From Caballeronia zhejiangensis (GTDB lineage Bacteria; Pseudomonadota; Gammaproteobacteria; Burkholderiales; Burkholderiaceae): a DNA stretch of 64,000 bases. Each line of letters starts with the position of its first letter. Within the stretch, counting starts at the first letter, position 1. The stretch covers positions 248,001 through 312,000 of the forward strand of contig NZ_JFHD01000001.1 of the NCBI RefSeq assembly GCF_000698575.1, read 5' to 3'. The position numbers were made by a program, and so were the translations under genes. The notes below the pieces were generated by a model, which worked only from the letters and a program-made list of their open reading frames with translations, ran no database searches and had not been told where the DNA came from. Below are positions 18,069-27,321 of this stretch, one piece after another.

Positions 18069-19583
18069 ATGGAGAATGCAATGCGTTCGACCGACTCGAT
18101 ATCGATGGCCAACGCGCTAGCGCCGCATATGCAGTCTTGCCGTCGCATTGTGCCGGTCATACTCGCGGGAGGATCGGGCACGCGCCTCTGGCCGATGTCG
18201 CGCGAGCAGTTTCCGAAGCAACTGATTGGCGTGGTCGGACGTGACTCGCTGCTTCAGGCTACCGTGTTACGAATGGACGGATTCTCCGGCGACTTCGACG
18301 TCGATATGCATCCGATCATCGTGTGTGGCGAAGAGCATCGTTTCACGACCGAGGAACAAGTGCGGTTATGCGGCGTCGATGCGCGGATCATTCTCGAGCC
18401 CGCGCGTCGTGATACTGCGCCCGCGCTGACGCTCGCGGCGCTTGCGGCCGTCGAAGGCAACGAAGACGCGATTCTCGTCGCGATGCCTTCCGATCATTCG
18501 ATCGCCGATCTTTGCGCGCTGCATGAAGCGATATCGATCGCCGCGGACTACGCCGATAGCGGAATGATCGTGACGTTAGGGGTTCCGCCGACGCGTCCCG
18601 ATACCGGCTTCGGCTATATTCGTCTCGGCGAAGCGCTGGAGAAGGGTGCTCATCTTATCGACCGCTTCGTAGAAAAGCCTGCCGCCGAACTCGCCGCGCA
18701 ATACCTCGCTGCACAAACATACTGGTGGAACAGCGGCATCTTCGTCGTTCGCGCGAGCGTGTGGCTCGATGCCCTGGCGCGTCTCAATGCCGATATGCAT
18801 GCGACATGCACGGCGGCACTGAAAGACGGCAAAGCCGATGGCCATTTCTTTCGTCCGTGTCCGAATCAGTTCGGCCGTGTGCCTTCCGATTCGATCGATT
18901 ACGCGGTGATGGAGCATATCGGCGACGCTGGCTCGCCTTGCAACGGCGTAGTCGTGCCGCTGTCGGCGGGATCTTCAGACCTGGGATCGTGGGACGCAGT
19001 ATGGGAGGCCATGGAAAAGGACGGCTTGGGCAATGTCGGAAGCGGCCGCGTGGTCTTCGAAGGCGCGAGGTCGAGCTACGCGCGCTCCGATGGCGGACGG
19101 CTCGTCGCGTGCGTCGGCACGTCGAACGTCGTTGTCGTCGATACCGACGATGCCGTGCTGGTCGCCGATCGCTCGCACGCGCAGGACATCAAGCGCCTTG
19201 TCGCGCGCATCCGCGAACAGCATGCGCCCGAGGCCGAAACGCATCGCAAGGTTCGTCGTCCATGGGGCTTTTACGATTCGATCGAACATGGCGAGCGTTT
19301 CCAGGTCAAGCGCATCGTCGTGGCGCCTGGCGCACGACTTTCGCTCCAAATGCACCATCATCGTGCGGAGCATTGGGTCGTCGTGCGCGGCACCGCGCTC
19401 GTCACGCGCGGGGACGATCAGTTTCTGTTGTCGGAAAATGAATCGACCTACATTCCGCTCGGCGTCCGGCATAGGCTGGAAAATCCGGGCAAGGTGCAAC
19501 TCGAGATCATCGAAGTTCAATCGGGTTCGTATCTCGGCGAAGACGATATCGTGCGGCTGGATGACTGCTATGGCCGTATCTGA
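18069..19583 (+). CDS. manC: Mannose-1-phosphate guanylyltransferase / mannose-6-phosphate isomerase
   Basis: The 504-residue bifunctional enzyme supplies GDP-mannose. The pyrophosphorylase signature LAGGSGTRLWPMSREQFPKQ lies near residues 32-51, and the second site FVEKP near residue 200. The C-terminal cupin domain of the type II phosphomannose isomerase has RPWGFYDSIEHGERFQVKRI and LQMHHHRAEHWVVVRGTALV. It is about 25 residues longer than most ManC/XanB proteins because of its N-terminus. CGGAG precedes the ATG. The next gene, for the initiating transferase, starts at its stop (TGATG). Confidence 0.94.
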   Translation: MENAMRSTDSISMANALAPHMQSCRRIVPVILAGGSGTRLWPMSREQFPKQLIGVVGRDSLLQATVLRMDGFSGDFDVDMHPIIVCGEEHRFTTEEQVRLCGVDARIILEPARRDTAPALTLAALAAVEGNEDAILVAMPSDHSIADLCALHEAISIAADYADSGMIVTLGVPPTRPDTGFGYIRLGEALEKGAHLIDRFVEKPAAELAAQYLAAQTYWWNSGIFVVRASVWLDALARLNADMHATCTAALKDGKADGHFFRPCPNQFGRVPSDSIDYAVMEHIGDAGSPCNGVVVPLSAGSSDLGSWDAVWEAMEKDGLGNVGSGRVVFEGARSSYARSDGGRLVACVGTSNVVVVDTDDAVLVADRSHAQDIKRLVARIREQHAPEAETHRKVRRPWGFYDSIEHGERFQVKRIVVAPGARLSLQMHHHRAEHWVVVRGTALVTRGDDQFLLSENESTYIPLGVRHRLENPGKVQLEIIEVQSGSYLGEDDIVRLDDCYGRI

Positions 19584-20995
19584 TGTTATCGACAAAGCTC
19601 ACGAAGGCGGGGCATGACATGCGCGATATTCAAGGATTGCTGGCAAGGCTCTTCGATGTCGCGATGGTCGTCGGAGGGGCCACCGTTGCATCGCGGATCA
19701 GGTTCGACAACATCGCCGAACCGGGCTATTACGTGCCGTTCGTGGCCTTTGCTGCGGCGTTTTCGCTCGTATTGTTCCCGGGCTTCGGCGTATACGAGTC
19801 GTGGCGCGGGCGCAGCAAGCTCGTGCTGACGAGCCGCGTGTCGCTCTCATGGCTCGTGGTGCAGGCGTGCGTCCTCGTGCTGATGTTCTCGCTGCATCGG
19901 CTCGATGATGTCTCGCGCCTCTGGTTCGCGTACTGGACTGCGATGTCGGGCGCGCTGATGATCGTGGGCCGTCTCGTCACGCATGCGGTGCTCGCGCGCA
20001 TGCGTCACGCCGGGATGAACTTTCATGACGTGGCGGTCGTCGGTTGCGGGCGGCATTGCGAGTCGATCATGAAAAGAATCGAGCGCGCGAGCGATTCGGG
20101 TTTTCGTACGGTCGCGTTATTCAACGCATCGCCCGAATTGCCGATAACTTCAACAGTGCCGGTCTTCGAAGATTTTGACACCTTCGTGCGCCACGCTCGC
20201 GAGCAGCATGTGCATGAAGTCTGGCTTGCATTGCCGCTATCGCAGGAGAAAGCCATTCTGCGGTTCGTGAATGAGTTTCGCGACGATCTCGTCAACGTGC
20301 GATTCATTCCCGACGTGCGCAGCCTGGCCCTCTTCGAAAGCGGCGTGAGCGATTTGCTCGGGGTGGCGGCGATCAATCTCGTCGCTTCGCCGCTTTCGCA
20401 AAGAGCGCTATTGCAGAAGGATGTTTTCGACCGGCTGTTCGCGCTCGCGGCGCTCATCGCGGTCGCGCCGCTTCTGATCGTTATCGCAATCGCGGTCAAG
20501 CTTAGTTCGCCCGGGCCCGTATTCTTCAGACAGCGGCGCAAGGGCGCGGACGGACGCGAATTCACCATCTACAAGTTCAGGTCGATGCGCCTGCATATCG
20601 AACAGTCCGGCATGCTGAAACAGGCTACGCGCAATGATCCGCGCGTGACGCGTGTCGGTGCGTTTCTCCGGCGCACGAGTCTCGACGAGCTGCCGCAATT
20701 CTTCAACGTCCTGCTCGGCGACATGTCGGTCGTGGGACCGCGTCCACATGCGCTCGAACATGACGATCTCTACCAGAAAGTCGTGCAAGGTTATATCCAT
20801 CGATACCGCATCAAACCGGGCATCACCGGATGGGCGCAGGTCAATGGCTTTCGTGGGGAAACGGACCGGATCGAAAAGATGGAGGCGCGCGTGGCCCATG
20901 ATTTGTACTATTTGGGAAATTGGACTTTCGCACTCGATATGCGGATCATTGCCGCGACGGTATTCAAGGGTCTGCGCGGGGCCAACGCTTACTGA
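19583..20995 (+). CDS. wcaJ: WcaJ-type undecaprenyl-phosphate glucose-1-phosphate transferase
   Basis: The 470-residue polyprenyl-phosphate hexose-1-phosphate transferase starts repeat-unit assembly. Four N-terminal TM segments (about residues 20-110) precede a Rossmann-like CoA-binding region ([10 protein letters not shown] near 150). The re-entrant helix ([19 protein letters not shown] near 285) leads into the catalytic bacterial-sugar-transferase domain with [48 protein letters not shown] and [15 protein letters not shown] 19583 overlaps the manC stop. ATG 19619, preceded by AAGGCGGGG, is an alternative. Glucose is usual for this subgroup, but galactose cannot be excluded. Confidence 0.92.
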   Translation: MLSTKLTKAGHDMRDIQGLLARLFDVAMVVGGATVASRIRFDNIAEPGYYVPFVAFAAAFSLVLFPGFGVYESWRGRSKLVLTSRVSLSWLVVQACVLVLMFSLHRLDDVSRLWFAYWTAMSGALMIVGRLVTHAVLARMRHAGMNFHDVAVVGCGRHCESIMKRIERASDSGFRTVALFNASPELPITSTVPVFEDFDTFVRHAREQHVHEVWLALPLSQEKAILRFVNEFRDDLVNVRFIPDVRSLALFESGVSDLLGVAAINLVASPLSQRALLQKDVFDRLFALAALIAVAPLLIVIAIAVKLSSPGPVFFRQRRKGADGREFTIYKFRSMRLHIEQSGMLKQATRNDPRVTRVGAFLRRTSLDELPQFFNVLLGDMSVVGPRPHALEHDDLYQKVVQGYIHRYRIKPGITGWAQVNGFRGETDRIEKMEARVAHDLYYLGNWTFALDMRIIAATVFKGLRGANAY

Positions 20996-21002
20996 AGCGT
21001 AA

Positions 21003-21027
21003 GCATCGCGCCCGGCGTGCGCGATGC
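21003..21027. terminator. Bidirectional hairpin after wcaJ
   Basis: GCATCGCGC and GCGCGATGC form a perfect 9-bp stem with a 7-base loop between the convergent wcaJ and methyltransferase genes. There is no T-tract on either side. Confidence 0.5.
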
Positions 21028-21032
21028 AGGCA

Positions 21033-21800
21033 TCATCTCTTTCTCGCGACGAAGGTCGCCGACAGATCGGCGGCGCTAAGTTCGCCGCCCATCCATCTCA
21101 CGCTGTCGAGCACTTCGAAGCCGCTGAGATCCAGCATCAACTCGACTTCAGGCTTGAACATATAACGCATGACGTGCGTCTCGAGAACGGTTTCGACGCA
21201 TTGCGTCTTTCCGTCCGTCATCATGATGGTGTAGTTGACGGTGACGGTATTCTCATGAGGACGCATCAGCGGTTCGGCGATGCGGATTACCGCCGTTTCA
21301 TCGCTCGTGGCGCGCTTGATGCGAACCTTGGGCGGGTCGGCCAGCACGGCGGGACCGTACCAGCAATCGAACAGAAAGAGTCCTGAGCGCGGCAGATGAG
21401 TCGCTGCGGTGTGGCACATCGCCATGAAATCGGCGTTCGTCGTCTGATAGCTTGCGACATGAAACAGCGAGACGACCGCGTCATATAGCTCTTCGGTGCG
21501 GACGCTTCGCGCATCGCCCTGCTGAAACTTCAGTCTCTTCGCCACCATGCCCGGCAGTGAAGTCCGTCTCGCATCGGCGCGTGCGAGCATGTCGAAACTC
21601 ATGTCGATGCCGGAAACCGAAAAGCCGGTGGCCGCAAGCTCCGCCGCGTGGCGTCCTGTCCCGCAACCGAGATCCATAAGATGGCCGCTGACTATTCCAT
21701 ATCGACCGAGCAGGTCGGTGACGAACGCGGCCTCCGCCTTGTAGTTCTTCTCGTGATAGAAAAGATCATAGTATTGCGAGTATCGCGTGCTGAAACTCAT
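21033..21800 (-). CDS. Class I SAM-dependent methyltransferase
   Basis: The 255-residue product has motif I as LMDLGCGTGRHAAEL (near residue 40), acidic motif II in VSGIDMSFDML, and a post-II block FQQGDARSV near residue 93. These are the marks of a Rossmann-fold methyltransferase that uses S-adenosylmethionine. ATG 21800 has GGAG eight bases upstream, better than the GTG at 21809. It faces wcaJ and is the last biosynthetic gene of the polysaccharide locus. It may O- or N-methylate a sugar such as perosamine, but nothing in the sequence names the acceptor. Confidence 0.78.
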   Translation of the reverse strand: MSFSTRYSQYYDLFYHEKNYKAEAAFVTDLLGRYGIVSGHLMDLGCGTGRHAAELAATGFSVSGIDMSFDMLARADARRTSLPGMVAKRLKFQQGDARSVRTEELYDAVVSLFHVASYQTTNADFMAMCHTAATHLPRSGLFLFDCWYGPAVLADPPKVRIKRATSDETAVIRIAEPLMRPHENTVTVNYTIMMTDGKTQCVETVLETHVMRYMFKPEVELMLDLSGFEVLDSVRWMGGELSAADLSATFVARKR

Positions 21801-22388
21801 GTGAGCCACTCCGAATTAGAGTTGGTGCCCAACGCATGTCCGCGCAATGGCGCATTCGTCCAGGTGACCGAAGCGCCGCTCGATAACAAGTCTCACTTGA
21901 CGTTCCGGTTCAAGACAGAGCGTAGCCTTCGCACGAATCGCGACTTCATGCGTGACGGAATTCGGCAAGATGTTGGCCGGGCCGCCTGTGCAGGCCGCGA
22001 GGCCGGTTTTGACAAGGCGATGACGGAAATAGAAGTTATGTTTCGGAGATCATCGAGTCTTCGATCCCGGAGGATGAAGGTGATCCGAATAGGTCATTCC
22101 GCAACACAGTCTTTTGTTTAGGCGCCGCGAAACGACATAGTTCGAACTCCGTATTAAGCGCCTTTCCATAACTTTCATGCACTTATTTTCAAACAGCCGA
22201 AGAGATCGAACAGTCGTGTTGTTATCGCGGCCGAACGCGCCGATCTCGGCCAAAACCATGCTTTTCGCCGCCATGGCGGAAAGAACGGATGCAATAGGAA
22301 ACTACGCTCCCGAAATAGTACGGAATCGACGGCATTGGTACGGCTTGCGATCCGCAGACCTGCAACCGAAACATAGGAAGATAACGCC
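21801..22388. other. Long intergenic region before the AraC regulator
   Basis: This 588-bp region holds copy 8 of the 28-bp element at 21953-21980 and two AT-richer stretches (about 22030-22060 and 22160-22200) that could carry promoters. AGGAAG precedes the AraC gene start. No small gene was convincing. Confidence 0.5.
21953..21980 (+). promoter_or_regulatory. 28-bp EPS-locus element, copy 8
   Basis: It reads TGACGGAAT, T, then CGGCAAGATGTTGGCCGG. It lies 408 bp upstream of the AraC-type gene and keeps GG-N10-GC. It is the last copy; none was seen to the right of it. Confidence 0.7.
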
Positions 22389-23378
22389 ATGTCGAACGTT
22401 ACAGCCTTCGGCGATGCAGAGTCGAGCGGTCTCTATCATGCAGCGGAAGAGAGAAGCACAAAGCTCATAGGAATCATGTTGTATGACGGATTTTCTCTTC
22501 TGGGCGCTGGAACGCTTGCCGAGGCGCTTCATATCGCCAACGAGTTGCAATCCGCTATCCTGAGCAATGGCGTGACCTATAGCGTTCGTCTCGTCTCCGC
22601 CCGCGGTGGCGCGATAGCTTGTTCATCGTCGGTCTGTGTGTGGACCGAGCGCTTAGGTGGCCAGCGCTTTCAGGGCTTCGACGCGCTATACATCGCAGGC
22701 GGCGCTGGCGTGACGCGCGCAGCTGCGGATGAAAGTCTCCTCGAGTCATTGAGGATCGCGTGTTCGCAAAGCGGCGCGGTCGGTTCGCTCGGCAATGGCG
22801 ACGCGCTGCTCGCCGCCGCGGGCGTCGCCCGGCGCGACTGGGCTTCGATGGGACGCGGCGTATGGGCTGGCGGAACATTGAAAAGCACGACGTCGACCGA
22901 ACGCGGCGATGCGCTCGTCAACTCGCTGGCGCTGGTGAAGCGCGATCTCGGCTATGACATCGCAACGGCTTTGGCAGACCGGCTGGCCTCGTCCAACGAT
23001 CAGCATCTGCCAATCATGCTGAGTACCATCGGCACGACGACGCTCGCCGAGAAAGCGCAGGAATCCGCGCGCTGGCTGGAGCGCAATTGCGGCCGTCCCA
23101 TCTCTGTCGGCGACGCGGCTCGCACCGTTGCGATGAGCGAGCGCAACTTTCTGCGGCTGTTCAAGCGTGAGATCGGTCTGACGCCTTCGCAATATCTTTT
23201 GCGTGCGCGTCTCGATTTGAGTTGCGAATTGCTTATTAAGAGCGACTTGCCGATCGACAAGATTGCGCGCAGGACCGGTTTGACCAATGGCGAAAGATTT
23301 TCGAAGGTATTCAGAAAGCAATTTCTGATGTCGCCAACGGAATACCGGTCTCGAAAGAAGAGCGGTGACGCAGTGTGA
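22389..23378 (+). CDS. AraC-family regulator with DJ-1/PfpI-like domain
   Basis: The 329-residue product joins an N-terminal class I glutamine amidotransferase-like fold (about 25-190) to a C-terminal double helix-turn-helix (about 220-325, with VGDAARTVAMSERNFLRLFKRE and IDKIARRTGLTNGERFSKVFRK). This is the GlxA/FtrA layout. The nucleophile-elbow region reads SLGNGDALLAAAG, so the cysteine found in active DJ-1 relatives is missing and the domain is probably a ligand sensor. It flanks the exopolysaccharide locus and is preceded by a copy of the 28-bp element, so it is a candidate local regulator. The effector is unknown. Confidence 0.88.
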   Translation: MSNVTAFGDAESSGLYHAAEERSTKLIGIMLYDGFSLLGAGTLAEALHIANELQSAILSNGVTYSVRLVSARGGAIACSSSVCVWTERLGGQRFQGFDALYIAGGAGVTRAAADESLLESLRIACSQSGAVGSLGNGDALLAAAGVARRDWASMGRGVWAGGTLKSTTSTERGDALVNSLALVKRDLGYDIATALADRLASSNDQHLPIMLSTIGTTTLAEKAQESARWLERNCGRPISVGDAARTVAMSERNFLRLFKREIGLTPSQYLLRARLDLSCELLIKSDLPIDKIARRTGLTNGERFSKVFRKQFLMSPTEYRSRKKSGDAV

Positions 23379-23487
23379 TCGCACGTTTCGCGCTTCACAG
23401 GCGCAGCCGGAATAACTTCCTCCAACTCGATAGCGCAGGCATATCCACGTCGGGCGGAAAGCGCATCCTAACCATGGCAATGTCCCC

Positions 23488-24873
23488 CTAATCTGCCAAC
23501 AGCACTTTCACGCCCTCGGCGGCTTCGTGTCGCAGGGCGTCGAGATCGAGGCCCGGGATCACGCCGTCATCGACGACCACGCGGCCGTTCACGATGTTGT
23601 AGCGAACGCGCGCCGGCTCGCCCGATGCCACGGGCGCCACGGCGAGATCGTGATAGCCATAGAAGCGCGGATCGTCGATGTCATAGAGAACGAGGTCCGC
23701 CGCCTTGCCGACTTCGAGCGTGCCTACTGCATCGAGACCGAGCACGCTTGCGCCGCCCGCGCTGCCCCAGTGAATCGTCTCCTCGATCGTCGTCGCCGAT
23801 GCGCCCTGCGCCGCGCGATGCACGAGCCACGCGAAATGCGCCTCGTTGATCATGCTGCCCGATTCGTTCGACGCGACGCCATCGACCCCGAGCGACATCG
23901 GCACGCCTGCCGCGGACATTTGCGGTGCGGGGGCGATGCCGCTGCCAAGCCGCGCGTTGCTCACCGGGCAATGCGAGCAGCCGCTGCCGGTCTCCGCGAG
24001 CATCGCGATCTCGCTCGCTTCGAGATGCACGAGATGCGCGAACCACACATCGGGTCCGAGCCATTCGTGATCGGCGACGAATTCGACCGGCAACTTGTCG
24101 AAGCGCTCGCGGCAGAAATCGACATAACGTTGCGTCTCCGAAAGATGCGTGTGCATGCGCAAGCCCATGCCGCGTGCCGCGCGTGCGATCTCAGGCAGAA
24201 GATCGGGCGGCAGAGAGAAGGTCGGCGTCGTCGGCGCAACGACGACGCGGCGCATCGATGTCGCGCGGGCATCGTGATAGCGCGCCTTCAGGCGTTCGAT
24301 ATCGGCAAGCATCTGATCGAGCGTCTCGGGCTTTAACGCGACCTTCGAGAAGCCCGGATGATCGCCTGCCGCCTGCAACGCGCCGCCACGGCACAACACG
24401 AAGCGCAGGCCGAACGACGCCGCTTCGTCGAAGAGCAGATCGCCTGTTTCCGTGGTGCCTTCCGCGTGATAGAGATAGTGATGATCCGCGCACGTCGTCA
24501 CGCCCGACAAAAGCAGTTCGGCCATGCCGAGGCGTGCAGCGACACGCGCGAGGTCCGGCGTGAAGCGAGCGAGCCGCGGATACGGCACCGCGGCGAGCCA
24601 TTCCTGCAGATCGGCGTTGATGCCTGAAGGCACCGCTTTCAGCAGGTTCTGGAACAGGTGATGATGCGTGTTCACCCAGCCTGGATAGGCGACGCACGAG
24701 CGCGCATCGATGACGCGTTCGTCGTCGCGCGCGTCGAGATTCGGCGCGATGGCGCGGATGACGCCATCGCGGATGCGAATATCGACGTTGCCGAGCCGTG
24801 CGGCGTCGCCACACAATCCGCTCATCACCGCGACGGGATGTTTGATTAGTAATGCTTCGTTTGAGATGTTCAT
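23488..24873 (-). CDS. 8-oxoguanine deaminase-like amidohydrolase
   Basis: The 461-residue product is a subtype III amidohydrolase with HxH in WVNTHHHLFQ, further ligands in MHTHLSET and WFAHLVHLE, and the catalytic Asp in LGVDG. The opening LLIKHPVAVMSGL and the blocks TCADHHYLY and FVLCRGGA are what I remember from 8-oxoguanine deaminases. Those enzymes convert 8-oxoguanine to urate; isocytosine and related heterocycles are also used. ATG 24873 has AAAGGAC upstream and is preferred to the longer frame from 24894. It is the last gene of the seven-gene operon, 24 bp after a purine-type permease gene, and probably deaminates the imported compound or a pathway intermediate. Confidence 0.82.
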   Translation of the reverse strand: MNISNEALLIKHPVAVMSGLCGDAARLGNVDIRIRDGVIRAIAPNLDARDDERVIDARSCVAYPGWVNTHHHLFQNLLKAVPSGINADLQEWLAAVPYPRLARFTPDLARVAARLGMAELLLSGVTTCADHHYLYHAEGTTETGDLLFDEAASFGLRFVLCRGGALQAAGDHPGFSKVALKPETLDQMLADIERLKARYHDARATSMRRVVVAPTTPTFSLPPDLLPEIARAARGMGLRMHTHLSETQRYVDFCRERFDKLPVEFVADHEWLGPDVWFAHLVHLEASEIAMLAETGSGCSHCPVSNARLGSGIAPAPQMSAAGVPMSLGVDGVASNESGSMINEAHFAWLVHRAAQGASATTIEETIHWGSAGGASVLGLDAVGTLEVGKAADLVLYDIDDPRFYGYHDLAVAPVASGEPARVRYNIVNGRVVVDDGVIPGLDLDALRHEAAEGVKVLLAD

Positions 24874-24897
24874 GAACGCTTGTCCTTTCAACACGTT

Positions 24898-26235
24898 TTA
24901 CTCGCGCACCATGCTGGGCGCAGGTACGACGTCTTCCTCATGTGCGCCGTTGAGCACGGCGTTCAGCACGACCGACACGAGACACGCGAGCACGACGCCG
25001 CTGTGCACGAAGGGCTGCGTCCAGTCGGGCATCTGCTTGAACACTTGCGGCGCCATCACCGGGATGAGCGCGGTCGCGATCGTGAAGCCGACGATCAGCA
25101 CGTTGTAGCGGTTGCGCTCGAAGTCCACTTTGGAGAGCGTCTGCACCCCCGCCGCGACCACGACGCCGAACATCGCGATGCCCGCGCCGCCGAGCGCAGC
25201 GGCAGGCGTCGATGCGACGACCGCGCCGATCTTGGGCACCAGCGCGACGACGCACATCAGCACGCCGCTCACCGCCACGACCCATCGGCTGCGCACGCCT
25301 GTCAGGATCACGAGTCCCACGTTCTCCATGAATGCGATGAACGGGAACGCAGCGAACATTCCGGCTATCGCGCTCGCGAGACCATTCGCGCGCATGCCGC
25401 GCACCGCGTCTTCCTCGCTGATGTTCTTGTCGACGATATCGCCGATCGCGACGAAGAGACCCATCGATTCGATCATCTGCACGACCATTACGACGATCAT
25501 CGTCAGAACGGGCACCACGGAGAACACGGGCATGCCGAAGTGAAACGGCAACGGCATCGTGAACCACGGCGCGTTGGCGACGTTGGCGAAGTCGCCCATG
25601 CCGAGCGAGCAGGCAAGCACGCTGCCCGCGACAAGTCCGATCAGCACCGACAGATTGCGCAGGAACGCATCGGCAAAGCGGTTGACGGCGAGAATCACGA
25701 GCGCGACGAACAACGCGACGCAAAGGAACGGCAACGCGCCGAAGTGCCGCGCGTTCTCACCGCCGCCCGCCCATTGATACGCGACCGGAAAGAGCTGCAG
25801 TCCGATCACGGTGACGATGCAGCCGGTCACGACAGGCGGAAAGAAACGCCGCAAACGTCCGACGAGCGGCGCGGCGAACATCGTGAACACGCCCGCGCCG
25901 ATCACCGCGCCGCACACGCCCGCGAAGCCGACGCCGGGGCTCAGGCCGATCGCGATGACCGGTCCCACGCTGCTGAACGCGACGCCTTGCAGAATAGGCA
26001 GACGCACGCCGAACTTCCATACGCCGACGGTTTGCAGCACCGTCGAGATGCCCGAGCAAAAAAGCGCCGTGCTGATGAGCACGGTGGTGTCAGCGGGCGA
26101 CATCTTCAATGCGGATGCGACGATCAACGGCACGGCAATCGCGCCGATGTAAGCGACGAGCATATGTTGCAGGCCGAGCGTGATCATCTGCCGCTTGGGC
26201 AGGATGCGATCGACGGGATGTTGGTCGGTGTTCAT
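24898..26235 (-). CDS. NCS2-family purine/pyrimidine-type permease
   Basis: The 445-residue inner-membrane protein has about 14 membrane segments and the NAT/NCS2 features. These include LGLQHMLVAYIGAIAVPLIV (first TM with QH), GSVLACS after the eighth helix, and MVVQMIESMGLFVAIGDIV, where the E of the ESxG motif lies in the substrate pocket. The NAT signature region around FMENVGLVILTGVRSRWVV follows. Such carriers import xanthine, urate or uracil with protons. ATG 26235 follows GGAGACACGTTG. It sits between the CobW-type and deaminase genes. The substrate is unknown but presumably a heterocycle. Confidence 0.9.
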   Translation of the reverse strand: MNTDQHPVDRILPKRQMITLGLQHMLVAYIGAIAVPLIVASALKMSPADTTVLISTALFCSGISTVLQTVGVWKFGVRLPILQGVAFSSVGPVIAIGLSPGVGFAGVCGAVIGAGVFTMFAAPLVGRLRRFFPPVVTGCIVTVIGLQLFPVAYQWAGGGENARHFGALPFLCVALFVALVILAVNRFADAFLRNLSVLIGLVAGSVLACSLGMGDFANVANAPWFTMPLPFHFGMPVFSVVPVLTMIVVMVVQMIESMGLFVAIGDIVDKNISEEDAVRGMRANGLASAIAGMFAAFPFIAFMENVGLVILTGVRSRWVVAVSGVLMCVVALVPKIGAVVASTPAAALGGAGIAMFGVVVAAGVQTLSKVDFERNRYNVLIVGFTIATALIPVMAPQVFKQMPDWTQPFVHSGVVLACLVSVVLNAVLNGAHEEDVVPAPSMVRE

Positions 26236-26275
26236 CAACGTGTCTCCTGATTATCGTTATCGGCGGCTGCGTTCG

Positions 26276-27304
26276 TCAGGCCGCGACAGGCACCGCAAGG
26301 CAGGCATGAAAGCGCTCGGTCAGCGCGGCGCGGTCGAGTTCGCGTCCGATGAACACGATTCGGCTCGAACGCGGCTCATAGCCCCACGCCTGCGCCGCGC
26401 GCAATTCGATGATGTCGTGCACGCCTTGCAGCACGTAGCGATACGGCTGTCCTTTCACGGCGAAGATGCCCTTCATGCGAAAGAGGTTCGTCGCATCCGA
26501 TGCGCGCAGTTCGGCGAGCCACGCTTGCAGCGCGTCGAGTTCGATATCGGCATCGACTTCGATGCCTACCGAGCTCACGCTTTCGTCGTGGTGATGATCG
26601 TCGTGGTGGTCATCGTGATCGTCGTCCGCTTCGACGAGCTGCTGCGCGAACTCGTTCGCGCCCACGCCGAGAATCGTGTGCAGATCGATCTGCGCAAAAC
26701 TCGATTCGACGATTTCAGCCGTTGCGTTGAGCCCGCGCAGCCGCTCTTTCAATGAAGCGATGTCCTGCGCCGTCACGAGGTCCACCTTGTTGACGACGAT
26801 ACGATCCGCGCACACGATCTGATCGACCGCCTGGTTGTCGCGGCCGTCGAGCACGAGATCGTCCAGATGCGCGGCGATATGCTTTGCATCGACCATCGTC
26901 ACGACGGCATCGAGGGTCACGCGTTGCGCAATCGGATCGTCGATGAAGAAGGTCTGCGCGACAGGATACGGATCGGCGAGCCCGCTCGTCTCGACGATGA
27001 TGTGATCGAGCCGCTCGGGCCGCTCCACCAGCATCCTCACGATGCGCACGAGGTCTTCGCGCACTGCGCCGACGCAGCATACGCATCCGTTCGTCATCTC
27101 GTAGATCTCTTCGGTCGATTCGAGCACGAGCCCGCCGTCTATGCCGACTTCGCCGAACTCGTTCTCGATCACCGCGATCTTGTGTCCATGCTTTTCGCGG
27201 AGGATGTAGTTGAGCAGCGTGGTTTTGCCCGCGCCGAGAAAGCCGGTCAGCACCGTGACCGGAATCTTCTGGAACGCGTTATGAGTCGTATGGATGTGAG
27301 TCAT
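26276..27304 (-). CDS. CobW/ZNG-type metallochaperone GTPase
   Basis: The 342-residue G3E GTPase shows Walker [10 protein letters not shown] (21-29), the metal-binding CxCC motif (C74, C76, C77) and NKVD (172-175). A His/Asp-rich loop (about 226-240, [14 protein letters not shown]) is typical of zinc-handling members. It should load Zn or another divalent metal into a client using GTP. AAAGGAG precedes the ATG. It is 17 bp after ubiX in an operon with three amidohydrolase-superfamily genes, which are the likely clients. This link is inferred from context. Confidence 0.9.
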   Translation of the reverse strand: MTHIHTTHNAFQKIPVTVLTGFLGAGKTTLLNYILREKHGHKIAVIENEFGEVGIDGGLVLESTEEIYEMTNGCVCCVGAVREDLVRIVRMLVERPERLDHIIVETSGLADPYPVAQTFFIDDPIAQRVTLDAVVTMVDAKHIAAHLDDLVLDGRDNQAVDQIVCADRIVVNKVDLVTAQDIASLKERLRGLNATAEIVESSFAQIDLHTILGVGANEFAQQLVEADDDHDDHHDDHHHDESVSSVGIEVDADIELDALQAWLAELRASDATNLFRMKGIFAVKGQPYRYVLQGVHDIIELRAAQAWGYEPRSSRIVFIGRELDRAALTERFHACLAVPVAA

Positions 27305-27321
27305 TGCTTGTCTCCTTTGAG

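Noticed and set aside
1..23400. Presence of a complete Wza/Wzb export set
   Set aside because: No outer-membrane export lipoprotein or low-molecular-weight phosphatase gene is in the window; they may lie to the left but cannot be claimed.
24880..26250. 456-codon open frame on the plus strand
   Set aside because: It is antisense to the NCS2 permease gene; its product is Asp/His/Arg-rich with no fold, an effect of high-GC codon use.
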